Shown here piece by piece: positions 1 through 12,200 of a stretch of DNA of 64,000 nt. The position numbers and the translations under genes were made by a program. Position 1 is the stretch's first letter, and each line of letters begins with the position of its first letter. The stretch is from Anastatus disparis (Eukaryota; Arthropoda; Insecta; Hymenoptera; Eupelmidae): NCBI GenBank assembly GCA_017163975.1, contig JAFFSR010000227.1, positions 2,480,001 through 2,544,000 on the forward strand. Reading direction: 5' to 3'. The notes beneath the pieces are model-generated. The model was not told the origin of the DNA. It did not search any database and saw only the letters and a list, made by a program, of their open reading frames with translations.

Positions 1-1020
1 TCTCTCACAGGAAATATTTGAGAAAAGAAGGAAATAGAAAACGGAAAAAAATTATATTTCAGCTGGGTATGGCTTTAAATATATAGAAAATAAGATTTTT
101 TGCTATCATATACTTTTTCACGTCTTAAAAGTCTCTTTTTATTTTCCACGCCCATTTCTCTGGTGGTTCTACACGTATATAGATATATTCTTTTTCTTCC
201 CGAGTAACCTTTTCACTTCGGCGCGGGCCGAACCCCGCCAAGCGAAGGCGTCCGCCTGCCAAAAATTACGCACTTCTGTAAATCTTTTCAACTCACTAAT
301 TATTTCTTTGTTGTCTACTTTCTTTCCTTTTTTACTCCTGATCCGATTTTGTACAACGTCGAAAATAATTCGATTTCTATTTACCACATACTACATTTCT
401 TTTTTTTAGTTCTCATACTTTTTTTTTTTTATTTTTGGTTTTTTCTTCCTTTTGAAATTTTTTAACGGTTCATCATCCAGAAAATCTTTTATTAATTAAT
501 CACTCTTTTATTTTCATTAAAAATTTACATATGAAAATACATAGTTTCAGTTATATAACGCGATATTATACAAAATCTATCGATTTTCGCTGGCCATCGG
601 ACCACGCCGCCACCACCCTCACCCATCTGCCCGACCGGAGCCAAGGCCCAACTGAGAGATTTGGTTTAAAAAGGTTACTCGGGTTATTTCCAACTTCTTT
701 CTATATACACTCCCTACGGCTTTCTATATAGCTCTAACAGTTGGTGAGGCGCGCGAGAACGAGGCACACACACACACCAAGCGAGGCGGAAGTGAAGTAG
801 TGAGGCAAGAGAGAACTCGCGCGAATATATATCTATATAACGTATTTTTATATGCATTACATATATATGTTACCTTTAGGTTAAAAATCATATGTAAAAG
901 GAGAAAAAGCCTTTCTTTTTAAACATCGAAATATATCCTTAAAAAAATCATGAACCTGTACGAACGCATATTTTAACACCGGTTTGATTATTATTTTTTT
1001 TCTCTCTCTCTCTTTAGCTT
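1..1020 (-). other. Partial first intron of the Clic-like gene
   Basis: This sequence lies downstream of the Clic-like first coding exon on the minus strand and is open to the left edge, so it is read as intron. No second Clic exon (the segment with the CxxC/S glutaredoxin-like site) was found in it. It contains GC-richer patches at about 215-270 and 590-660 inside AT-rich DNA. The open frames over those patches resemble no family I know and are taken as chance. Confidence 0.5.
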
Positions 1021-1022
1021 AC

Positions 1023-1091
1023 CTTGATGATGAGCTCGATCTCGGGTACATCGCCGTTGCTTGTGCCGTTTTCGTGACCGTCGTCCGCCAT
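1023..1091 (-). CDS. Clic: Chloride intracellular channel (Clic/exc-4), first coding exon only
   Basis: Read on the minus strand, the ATG at 1091-1089 opens 23 codons that begin MADDGHENGTSN and end GDVPEIELIIK. They are followed directly by a GTAAGC donor at 1022-1017. The ENGTSNGDVPEIELIIK pattern is the conserved N-terminus of insect CLIC proteins, just before the glutathione-S-transferase-like thioredoxin fold. CLIC proteins exist as soluble GST-fold proteins and in membrane-associated forms linked to chloride conductance; the worm homologue EXC-4 is needed for tubular lumen formation. The exon ends in phase 0. All later exons, including the redox-active site and the helical C-terminal domain, lie beyond the left edge, so function cannot be tested here. 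The call rests on this short match, but the strong donor in the right frame supports it. Confidence 0.8.
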
Positions 1092-2572
1092 TCTATCTGT
1101 CTCTCTTTCACTCGCTTGTATTACAAAGTATGCGTGTTATCCTTCTCCCCTTTATTTCTTTTTTTATCTTATTCCTCCTCTCACTTGTTCGAAGCTTATA
1201 GCTTTAACTTCTCTCGAGTAGCTTTTACAATTTTTTTAATCCTTTTACAAGACTCACGTATATCTGACGTGTATTTTCTAATTTTTTTTTTTTCTTTTTT
1301 AAAGATAAGGCACTTGTATTTTATATGTGCGTATCGATAAAAGTATGCGTATTTAAACTTTCTACGTAGTCGCGTACTTTTATTTTTTGACAGGATATCA
1401 GCACGAGAGCGAAAGTACGATAATTTGAACGTTTGAAAAAAAAGAGCAACTAGAAATCAGGAATTGTGTATATAAATGCGGCACTGCGAACCAAAAAGCA
1501 ATTGAATATAATACCAACGGAAGCACGGAGAACACTATGGAAGCTCACGAGTTACTGACGCAGACAGAGAACGACGATGGAAAGCAAACGCGCGGCTTTG
1601 CATCCCCACCTCTTTGCTCTCCGTTACTCCGGTATTTCTTTATCCTTCTCTAATCAACAGTTTATATGTTACTGGTTTTTGTACGCCTTGCTAGCGATCC
1701 CGCGCGCCTTTCGGTTGATAAACACATTACGTTTTGTAAGCCGAACGTTTTTACAGGGTGCAGGATTTATTCGAAAGATGATTTTAAATTGATATTGTGA
1801 TATAATATTTTGAAAGAATATTGATAGAGTAATTGCATTTGTTGATGAAAAAATTTTGTATAATTTATAAATTTGAGAAAATTTGATTTTACAGAAAATT
1901 AATTTATTGACGGATGATAAGTTAGATTTCGAATTTTTCAAATGTTCATTTAATTATTGATAATTCACTATTTGTATTTGGAAAAATAACAATTTGTATT
2001 CAACAATAAGCACTTTGTTTTTTTAAGAACTGATAGAGGTTTACTTTATTATATTTAATTATAATCAGTTTGAAAACGTAAAGATAATCATGATTGCAGC
2101 ACTTTAAATTTCAAAAAGAATCAATTTTTCAATTATTTTATTCAAATCATTGTAACTAAAAATAATAATTAAAAACGAGTATTTTTTTATGAAATTAAAA
2201 AATTCAACTACTGATAGAAAAGGTCTCAATAAAATAAAATTTCAATTATAAATTAGAAGTAGCAAGTAAGAACCTTCTTTTTGTAAGATTATTATGCAAA
2301 AGATTTGAGAGTATTAATATACAATTGAAAATTACAAAAATGCATAGAGATAAAAATTAAATTAATTGAACTAATAATTTTTAGTAAAATTTTTCATTTT
2401 TAGGTACATACAAAGTAGTAAATATCTATATCTATATAAATAAACACGCATGTATCCATGGTAATGTAACTAACAAGTAATTATGGTTAAAAAATTGAAC
2501 TAACACTTGGTTCTTTATCAGTAAATTAGTATACAACAAAAAATTATTTTTTTTATTTTATAAATATTTAAA
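1092..2572. promoter_or_regulatory. Shared upstream region of Clic (minus) and TTC12-like (plus)
   Basis: This head-to-head interval should carry the 5' UTR and promoter of Clic on the minus strand and the promoter of the TTC12-like gene on the plus strand. A TATATAAA sequence lies at 1469-1476. A TCAGTA initiator-like match lies on the minus strand near 1554-1559. The part from about 1800 to 2570 is plain AT-rich DNA in which I see no motif. Which of these elements is used cannot be decided from sequence. Confidence 0.4.
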
Positions 2573-3819
2573 ATGGATGATAATATAAAGTCAGAAGATA
2601 TTAGTAAAGATGCAGAAAAATTTCTCGATAATTATTCAAGTACGGGTATAGATAGACGGGTAACAGAAGAAGAATTTCAAAATTTCATGTGTCGCGTCAC
2701 AGAAGTTGGTATGTATCTTATACTAAAAAAAAAAGAAGAGTATTGTGAAACAATGAAACGATTTTGTTTTTCGTTTATTTTTGACAATAATCGAAACAAT
2801 TGTTGTATTTTAAGAAAAAATTGTAAAAAAACTTGCCTCTGATGATGTCAAGGAGCAAGAGCAAGGAATGCATTTGGCTGATGAAATTTTGGTAAACAAA
2901 GTACAAAAGGAAATATCAGACAATGTCGAGTTCAAAGTTAAAACAAATCGTACCTTAATAAATAAATATAAGCCAGATGAAACAGATCCAAATAAAATGT
3001 CTCAAGGTACAATATTATCTTTTATTAATTTTTTAAACGAATAAAATTTTTTCATTTTTTTCTATTAAACATTTCAATTATACTTTATAAATTAAATAAT
3101 TATATGTTTAATTTTTAATTATTCCAAAAAAATTCAAAATTATTTTCAAATTATATTTTTTTCTAAAATTATTTAATTTATTTAATTAATAAAAGAATGC
3201 AAACAAAATGAATAGAGCTATTATCTATAATTTTTTAAATAAAATAAATCTTGTAGAGGCTTTCAAACGAAGCGTCGAAAGGGACGCAAAAGCTCGAGCC
3301 GAAGATCGTAAAGCTCGCAACGAACGCGCCGAAACTTACAAAACAATAGGTAACTCGGCTTTCCGAGAAGGTAATTACGAAAAGGCTGCAACGTATTTTA
3401 GCAAAGCAATCGAGCAAAGAAAAGATTCAGCAGTCCTCTGGAATAATCGAGCACTTTCCTACATGAAACTTGGTCTTTATCAAAAAGCACTTCACGATTG
3501 CGAGTGGGCATTAAAGGTTAACGAGGTCAATATTAAAGCACTCTTAAATAGCGCTAAATGTTACAAATTGCTGGGAAATTATCGCAAATGCAACGAGTTC
3601 ATTGCACTTGCTAGAGATAAAAATCCACATTTTCAAAGTTACATTACTGGTAATTGTATATTCTTATTTTCTTCTTCTTTCTTGAATGATGACTAGTTGT
3701 TATTAAATATAATTTATCTTAATTTTATTTCAGAATTTGAAAAGAATTTAGAATGTGAGTCAGAGAAGTCTAATTTAAGAGACACAACAAATAATTCCAT
3801 TGAATCAAGTAAAACATAA
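2573..3819 (+). CDS. TTC12: TTC12-like tetratricopeptide repeat protein
   Basis: Four exons join in frame: 2573-2708, 2815-3006, 3257-3649 and 3734-3819. All introns are GT-AG and the product is 268 aa. Residues 1-109 form an acidic/lysine-rich helical leader containing VEKIVKKLASDD. The KRSVERDAKARAEDRKARNE segment (about 113-132) and three TPR units (about 136-237) follow, with typical TPR pieces such as GNSAFREGNYEKA and NNRALSYMKLGLYQKALHDCEWALK. This order matches the N-terminal half of TTC12, a cytosolic protein required in vertebrates for assembly of axonemal dynein arms. Vertebrate TTC12 is about 700 aa and continues into armadillo-like repeats, which are absent here: the frame stops 28 codons after exon 4 begins. 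AATAAA signals follow closely. This is either a short insect form or a TPR-only paralogue. Exon junctions are confident, exact orthology less so. Confidence 0.85.
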
Positions 3820-3847
3820 CATTGTAATAAGTAAAGATTTAACATTT

Positions 3848-3853
3848 AATAAA
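3848..3853 (+). terminator. Poly(A) signal of the TTC12-like gene
   Basis: AATAAA lies 29 bases after the stop codon, with another about 15 bases further on. It faces the poly(A) signal of the convergent gene. Confidence 0.6.
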
Positions 3854-3973
3854 TATATTTTAAATAAATACATAATTAATAGTTTATAAATGTAATAATT
3901 TTCGATTGCGATTCGTTAAATATATATATGTATAAAAATGATTTTTATGTACAACTGTATAATAAATTGTAAA

Positions 3974-3979
3974 TTTATT
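3974..3979 (-). terminator. Poly(A) signal of the UPF0415 gene
   Basis: TTTATT on the plus strand reads AATAAA on the minus strand, 39 bases past the stop codon of the UPF0415 gene. The two convergent genes therefore end within about 120 bases of each other. Confidence 0.55.
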
Positions 3980-4017
3980 AATACAAAGAGTATCTGTTTT
4001 AGAGTGATTAAGAAACG

Positions 4018-5462
4018 TCAAGATGATTCAATTTTAGAAGCGTTAAGTTCTTTCATTTCGGATAAGGAACGTGGTTCGTGAATGAAAACCATACATTCAA
4101 TCCCCTGAAAAATTAGAGTATTAGAAATGCTTTAGAATATTGATTGAAAATTTTTAAAAAAATTTATAATTTTATGTGTAATACCTGCATTCTGGCAGCA
4201 CGAACAAAGCCTTCATTAGCTGATACTGTGATGCTTTTTAAATTTTCTCCGCTTGCAAAGACTAGCCTTGATCTTACTTTAATTTTACCTCCGAGACTAA
4301 GTTCCATGATTCTTCCTTTAGGAATGTCATCAACAATTTTAACTCTGTTTAAGAGCTCAGCTGCACGTTCTTTTTCATTAGTACCACCAATTAAATTAAC
4401 TATATTCGTAAAATTGTCATACGCAGTTTGACAGACGACTAGTTCTTTATTATGAAAGAGATTGTCTAAAACTGGTTTAATAGGGCGACATCTTTCCCAT
4501 TCTGCTTGTGTTGTAAGCAATGGTTCTACGTAAATGAAATTTGCATAACCATTTGTCATATTTGTTACATAGGCAAGTAATGTCGAAACATCTAAGTTAA
4601 GTATTGTTATACCGGTTGAATCGATATTTGTATTTAATTCTAGTAAATCACAGACATTACTACTTGTGGATTCTTCAGATTCAGTCTCAGATTCAGAATA
4701 TAATAATTCATCTGCAAAAAAAATATAAATAAATTTTATTTCTTAAAAATATTTTTTATTTGAAATATAAATAAAATGATTATATTTTTACCATGTGCAT
4801 TATTTTCATCTTCTTGCACATCTATTTTCTCTCCTTCAACTATAATACCTAAATTTTCTAATTTAAGTGCTAACGGTTTCTCTATACCACATGCAAAATG
4901 AAAAATAATATCCGGTGGTTTGTACATATGTGGATGATTCTTAGCACATTTTAAATAAGAATCAGCTTGATCAAAAACTGATTTTTGTCCATATTCTGCA
5001 TTACCACGAGAAATAAGAGTTAAAGCTTTTGCATTACGAGCAATCACTTTTATCCAACTCGAACCACTATCACAAACAATATCTACTTCTAATCTTGAGT
5101 TTTGATATTTGAAAGGTTTTAAAACATTGACAGGTTCATTTGCAGATAACAATCGTTCAACAATTGCATTAAGATGAATCAAATTTGTGCTTTGCAGATG
5201 TTCCTTCTTTACGTTACCTGTAGAACGTACCTTATTTATGGTTTTCAAAATAGAAAAACATTAAAAAAAGGTTTGCTAAGAAATATATTTATAACATAGT
5301 ATAAATGAATACCTTTTTTAAAAATTTTACTTCTTGTTGAATTTTTCGTATCAATTTATCAACACCTTCAACCTTCTCCATGGATTTCAATTGCTCTACC
5401 ATGTGCCAACCCCATTGGATTTTTTCGTCGAAACATTTTAATAATTCTTCCTCTGTTTCCAT
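4018..5462 (-). CDS. UPF0415 / C7orf25 homologue (DUF1308)
   Basis: On the minus strand four exons join in frame: 5462-5313, 5230-4792, 4711-4185 and 4104-4018. The product is 400 aa, close to the 421 aa of the human protein. Recognisable conserved blocks in order are VKFLKKV and EHLQSTNLIHLNAIVE (N-terminal third), PPDIIFHFACGI (middle), an acidic serine/glutamate linker (ESETESEESTSS), LDVSTLLAYVTNMTNGYANF, the DUF1308 core with VVCQTAYDNFTNIVNLIGGT, SANEGFVRAARMQ, and the closing VFIHEPRSLSE. The biochemical role of the family is not established, so none is assigned. Intron 1 is only 82 bases and its acceptor (AAATAAG) lacks a good pyrimidine tract. It is chosen because phase and homology require it. 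The gene is divergent from Pescadillo and convergent with the TTC12-like gene. Confidence 0.92.
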
Positions 5463-6078
5463 AACACAATACTACTATTTCTTGATTTACTATAATCTTT
5501 ATAAATTAATACCAAAATTTTAAGAAGTAAATTTATCAGTTTGGATTACAATACGTAAAATTAAAAATATGAGATGAAATCTGTATGGCATGCAAATGTT
5601 GACCAATTACCGATTGAAGGTGATTTAAAAGTTTATGCAAGTTTTCATTCGTACAAATAGATGGTGAAGTAAAAAAAGTAGTGTTACCAACAGTATTTTA
5701 TTTTATTATCAGCTGTAATTTAACATACTTTATTTTAATATCACAAAAAATTAAATCAAGAGTCATTAAAAAATATTAAGTTCAGTAATTTTAAGCACAA
5801 AATTTTGTTATAAAATTCTTTTTTTTAAATATATTAAAAAATATTTTAGTATTTTATGAATTTTATGTTTGTAATTTCTGCTGACAGCGCAGCCAACTTG
5901 TATTAATTATCGACCAAAATGACAACTCTGTCGATAACCTTTTAAAAGTCAACAAACACGTGTAAGAACGTGCATCAAAGCGTGCACAAGAATTATTTTG
6001 TTTTTCTGAAGAAAATGTTTAAAATTGTTAAATAAATAATTTTTTTTGTAACCTAAGTGTAACAAAGTACAAGCAAAA
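5463..6078. promoter_or_regulatory. Divergent promoter interval, UPF0415 (minus) / Pescadillo (plus)
   Basis: 616 bases separate the two ATG codons. No TATA box is evident at a useful distance from either start. Such compact head-to-head spacing is typical of housekeeping genes that share a promoter region. A GC-richer patch at about 5880-5990, containing CACGTG (5958-5963, an E-box), is the most likely core for Pescadillo transcription. That placement is inferred from position and composition only. Confidence 0.45.
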
Positions 6079-9000
6079 ATGGTGGTCATAGGAAAAAAGA
6101 AGGTAAATTGTTAATAAATTACTTAATACAATTTAATGAGGTTATGTTTGTAAACATATTTATTTGGAATTAAAATTTTTTATAATAATATTAAAATACG
6201 CATTAAAATATTTAAACAGACGTATAAATAAATTAATTTATAAATTTTACTTATTTTCTAGTATGAGGCAGGAGAAGCCACACAATTTTTAACTAGAAAA
6301 CAAGCTCTCAAAAAGTTACAATTGTCATTAAATGAATTTCGAAGATTATGTATTTTAAAAGGTATTTATCCAAGAGAACCTCGAAATCGTAAAAGGGCAC
6401 AGAAAGGGGATACTCGTATCAAGATTCTTTATCACAAAAAAGACATACAGTTTTTAATGCACGAACCAATAATATGGAAATTAAGAGATTACAAGGTAAA
6501 TATTTAAAGAGCTTATATGTTTATATTAAGTTTATTACTTTCAGAGTTTTAACAATTTTTTAATTTCTGACAGATATTTGCCAGAAAAGTTACAAGAGCA
6601 AAAGCTATGCGAGATTTCAAAGAAATGAGAAGGTTTTTGAGAAATCATCCTCAAATAAAACTTGACCATATTGTTAAAGAGAGATATCCAACATTCATGG
6701 ATGCCTTAAAAGATTTAGATGACTGCCTTACTTTATGCTTCTTGTTTAGTACTTTTCCTTCGATGCCACACATACCTAGAGATCAAAGTATTCTTTGCCG
6801 AAGGTTGACTGTAGAATTCATGCATGCTGTCATTGCTGCTAAAGCTCTTAGAAAAGTATTTATTTCAATAAAAGGTTATTATTATCAAGCTGAAATAAAA
6901 GGAGTAACAATTACATGGATTTGTCCACATCAGTTTGGTTTTGAACCTCAAAAGAAATCTGAAGTAGACTTTAAATTAATGTCTACATTTGTTGAGTTTT
7001 ATATCATTATGCTTGGATTTGTAAACTTTAGACTATACCATAGCTTTAATTTGTTTTACCCTCCTACATTTGGAAATATTAGTAAGTATATATTAATTTT
7101 ATAACTTAAACATGAAAATAAAGAATAATATAAAAAAACTAAAATGTATTTCTAAATTTCAATACATTACTGTTTTTAGGTATTTCAGAAAAAGCAATCG
7201 TTGATGAGCAGGCATTTGTAGCTGAAAGGATAAGTGCACTAAACGTTCCATTGGTTAGCTTAAATCCTTCAACACAAAATGAAGAAGATGACGTAGAAAT
7301 GGATTCATTCACAAATGTAAATATAGTTTTTATGTTTCTCATATTTAAAAAAAAATTATAAGAAGCCATTATTAAAATTGTATACATTTTTAGGAAACTG
7401 ATACTGACAACATTGAGGAAGCTAAAAAGGAATATGAAAAAGTAAAAAAGTTAAAAACACTTTTCAAAGGATTGAAATTCTTTTTAAACAGAGAAGTTCC
7501 AAGAGAATCACTTGTTTTTATTATACGTTGTTTTGGAGGAGAAGTTTCTTGGGATAAGTTGTTATTTGTTGGTTCAACATTTGATGAAAATGATGAAACC
7601 ATTACTCATCAAATTGTTGACAGACCCAAAATGGATAAACAATACATTTCAAGGTATGAAAGTTTTCTTCTTTTTTATTATTTTAATTTATAAAAATGTA
7701 ATAATAAAAATTGAAATAAGAAATATTGGAAAAGATCATATAATTATTTTTTCATAAAACTTTTTAAAATTCAAAAGAGATAGAATTTTTAAAACATATT
7801 TTGCACATTTACTTGCATTTATTTTTCGATTAAAGTCTTCATGATGGTTAATTTACAAATTAAAAAACGAAACTTAAATATTAAAATATAAAATCAAAGT
7901 AATAAAAACTATACTTTTTGTATCAGATTTTTTAAAAATAAATATTAAAATAAATATTTATGATAAATATAATATCAATATATAAATAATCTGACGTTTG
8001 TTTAGCAAAATTAAATTCTAAAATCGTTCTATTTTAAGTAACTATTCAGATGAATATATGTTTCATTTAATTCATATATCTTTACTTTTATTTAAAAATT
8101 TCATTGAAATTGAAAATAAAGTTATATTTCTTAAATACTAATTTTTTATCCAAAATGCAATAACTTTAATATATGCTAAATCACTTTAAATTTTGACAGA
8201 TATTATGTACAACCACAGTGGATTTTCGATTCTGTAAATGCTCGAGAACTTTTACCTGTAGAAAGATATTTAATGGGCTGTGTTTTGCCCCCGCATTTAT
8301 CACCATTTTCGGATCCTCGACGAGACGAGACCTACATTCCACCAGAAGAAAGAGCACTGATGGATCCTGATTTCAAATTAGATTATCGTAAGTATTTTTT
8401 AATGTCATATTTTAAATAATTTTATGGGTATCATAGAGCGTAACTGTAAACTTTATTTTTAATTTTTAGCCATTAAAGATGAGGCTGATGAGGATTCTGA
8501 GGTAGAAGTAGAGAAGGATGATGAAAATAATGAAAAGAATGACAAAGCTGAGGAAGAAGAGAACAATGAAAGTGACGAAAATATGAGTGAAGATGAAAGC
8601 GAAAACGAAGAAGAAGATGAGGAAGAGGATGACGAAGACATCGAAATCATTGAAGAGAAAAATAAGACTAAACCTAAAAAATCAAAAGAAGTTGATGAAA
8701 AGGAAAAAGAAAGATTACAAAAGGTAAATTATTTAGTATTTTATAATTTAATCAAATTTTTAAAATATATGTGATAAATATTAAAAAATAACATATTTAA
8801 ACTTTCAAAAATCATTTTGTAAAATATATGTAATATTTTTACGTACATAATTTTAACTTTATTTTTAAGATCAATTTTAAAGTAAAATCAGTCAAATAAA
8901 ATTTTTTTCTTCGTTTTTTAAATAAAATTAATCAATTATATAAAATACTTATTCTGTATATTCATGTATACATTAATATAATATAAAAAAATTTGTTTCA

Positions 9001-9265
9001 GAAAAAAGCTATGAAAGTTAAGAGCGGAGAATTAACAAAAGAAGATCCTTGGGATAAGAGTCGACAGGAAAGACAGGAATATCGTTTACGTGAAAAATTG
9101 GTTAAAAATAAGCACCGAAAATTGTACAAGAGTATGATGAAGGGTAAAGAGGACCGAGCAAAGGCTATTTGGTTACTTCGCAAGAAGAGACGTCTTCACG
9201 AAGAATCTGAAAAAACAAAAAGAAAAGAATTGAGAAAAGCAAAGAAAAACGAAACTAAAGCATAA
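6079..9265 (+). CDS. PES1: Pescadillo homologue (PES1), ribosome biogenesis factor
   Basis: Eight exons join in frame: 6079-6102, 6262-6495, 6574-7081, 7180-7316, 7394-7653, 8200-8387, 8470-8723 and 9002-9265. The product is 622 aa (human PES1: 588). Family blocks appear in order: [20 protein letters not shown] and [15 protein letters not shown] at the N-terminus; [40 protein letters not shown] and [13 protein letters not shown] in the Pescadillo domain; a BRCT domain at about 322-415 ([51 protein letters not shown]); and PPHLSPF. A strongly acidic run (about 452-520) and a lysine/arginine-rich tail (536-622) follow. Pescadillo is the core of the PeBoW complex (with BOP1 and WDR12) in the nucleolus and is needed for 27S/32S pre-rRNA processing to 5.8S/28S and for 60S subunit assembly. 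All key blocks are intact. The first exon has only eight codons, and its ATG context (CAAAAATGG) is good. Confidence 0.97.
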
Positions 9266-12200
9266 AACAAGCACATTTCTATTTGTAAGATATTTCTTAA
9301 TCTAGGTAACTTGTACATGAATTTTACATAAAAATACAAAAAGCCTTAAATGGCGTCGAAACTATATTTAATGATGCTTTCATTATTACGCACAAAGAAA
9401 CATGATCCTTTACTAAGTGAAAAACAAAATGATCATCTTTAATATTTTTTTTGTTAATTTAAATATACAAACATATTTACAAATTTTATGATTTTCTACA
9501 ATTGAGTTACTCTAATCGCTCCCTGTCATCATGAAAAATTAAATTCATTACTAATTCACAGAACTTAAAATTGTTAAAAAAAAAAACTTGTTTCTATCCT
9601 TGGCTAAAACAATGACTCACTCTTCCCTAATATTATCTACTTTTTAACATTCGTCGTCGACCACAAAACGAACCTTTCACACCTTAAAAAAAAATAGTCA
9701 TCATTGCTTTATCCTGCTCATCCAAGGTATTAAAAAAAAAAAGAGACTCGTGTGAGTAACGTCCAATTCCACAAATGGTGTGTTATGTGCTGAAATATTG
9801 CACAATAATTCTATGCATCTTTCGCATCTCCCTATACACTTCGTCAAATGAATTTCAATGTCCGATATTTTCTCTCGGTGTTCTCCTTCTCACGCGAGAG
9901 AAAAAAAACAGATAATATGTATATAGATGTACAGTTACGTATATTTAATTTAATGAAATGAAAAGAAGAAAAAAGAATGAGGAGAGTAGAGATGATTTGA
10001 GAGTCCACCCACTTAAGCTTAAAGCCATGTACCTACGCAAAGTAAGAGTTTCTCCTCTTGCAAATGTATATACATATACACAAACGCGACTATTCCACTG
10101 AAGGACTTCGAAGGCCATTTGGGAGACCAAACCCACGCATTATACACCTACCCACATAATTACCCACATAACACATGCACGACTATCTCTTCTTTCTTTA
10201 CCTTTTTTTTTTTTTCTCTTTTCTTATGTATATAAACGCTACCGATTGGATTAAATGTTTCTCTTATACATGTGACGCATCGGATTATTACGGGACTTGT
10301 GCCGCACGCGCGATGTGCACACCCTTTTCTCAATAGATATCTCTAAACACTTTATAAAGCTTTGAATACATGAGAATAAATTTTAAATATAAATTAAGCC
10401 GTGCGCCAGTATAACGCATTAATCATTTTTAAGACTTTCGGAGAGAAAAGAAAGTTATTGTGCTTTTATTCGGGAGTATGAGTAATAGATGCCTGTATAG
10501 TATTACATTCAATTTTCATTTTCATTATCAGATTGTAACATATATTCTAGGATTATGTAAAATCAAACATTGAGGTTGCATTCCGGAAGCGTTATTTAAT
10601 AACAAACTTTATTTTTAACATGCTCAATGTTTGGCAATCAATGAAATATTTCGTGTGGGTTTGGGTATAGTAATTTTTATCATTGATCGAAAAAAGTGAA
10701 TAATCAAATTGTTTTTTTAAATATGAGTTCTTTGGTAAAATAGTATTTTTACCGATTTTTTTCTATGCAGACTGATTTCAGATAAAAAAACATTAAAATT
10801 TTGAAGGATACACAAGAGAGCATTCTCGAAAGTTCTGGAGAAATTCATTATGCATATTGGCAATGAAATTTTTTAAAATTGTAAAAACATTTTATTTAAA
10901 TAAAAAGAGATGTTTTATTCATAGCTTGAACCTTTAAACAATAACGTAATAAGTTATTTAACAATAAAACATTTGCATTAATATTTAGCAGAGATGAGAA
11001 AACTGATTAATTTCAACAAGCAAATGTTGTTTGTAGAATCCTTTCTTATATTGATGTCGACGTTCCGAATGCATTATAACGATTCTCCTCTCCAGGTTAG
11101 ATAAGAATAAAATTTAGTGGTCCATATTTATTTTTTACACATCTTGTTAGTGATTTATTTTTCTACCACTCGCTAAATGATAAGAAATATAACAACATGC
11201 TCTTGATACCTATTTCATTCATACAAAGAGTAGGTTCAACATTTGGTGAATAAAAAAAGATACCGATTAAGATGTATAACAGAGCCGACTAAATCATTGT
11301 TATTCGACCTTATATAAGAGGAGTTGATGCTTTTGGATCGCTGATATTAACGATAAAGAATTTTACAATACGTTTGCTTGTAGTTAATCAATCATGTCGT
11401 CTCCGTTGCGCTTTTAAAATGGACAATGGAGTCTTTTTCTAATGATCATATTTTATATTCCATCGTTTTTAAGGCTGCATTGATGTTGAATATTAATTGA
11501 TAATAAATTTATTTTATATTGTTATGTCAGTTGCAAATTGTGCTATTTGTATGTATAAGATTTAACTTTTATTTATGATGTGAAAAAATACATAAAAAAT
11601 AGGTAATTTATGATTTTGATAAATTTTATTTTCCAATTTTCTAATGTTCAGCTCAAATTTTCCAGACTTTTCCATTTTCATGTTGAAAAAACACGAAACG
11701 TCTTATATCTCCAGAATTTATTTAGTTATTTAAATCGAAAGTTAAACATCTTTTGCATAAAAAAAATATTATTTTCTAGAGCGTGCTCGAGTTGTTTTTG
11801 AGAAATAGAACGCGAAACAATAGCAGCACTGCTTCCGCTGCAGCGGCCGGCAGATCATGCAATTTGTAACCCGAAATGCTCAGCCTTGAATCTAAATATT
11901 AAAAATTATACTCGAGATTTCAAGATGATTTTTAAATATAAAAGAATTTAGAAAATCTGAATTCATCATTGGAAAGCTGAGGAAAAAATATATCGGTAAA
12001 CGTAGAAAGCAACGTGAAATGTTTATATGAATTGCTTATGATATTTAAAAGTTGTTTAATCTGGATAAACGTGATATAATTACAAAATTTTTATAAGTTT
12101 AAGTTTAATTTTCAAAAAAAAATTGTAATACTTTACAATATTTTTAAAAGCTTGAAAATAGAATCATTTTAAACAATTATTGTTCAATTAACGTAAAAAT

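Noticed and set aside
169..387. Minus-strand 72-codon frame
   Set aside because: It lies in the presumed Clic intron, resembles no CLIC exon or other family, and is explained by a local GC-richer patch.
8459..8650. Serine-rich minus-strand frame
   Set aside because: It is the reverse complement of the acidic Glu/Asp run in Pescadillo exon 7.
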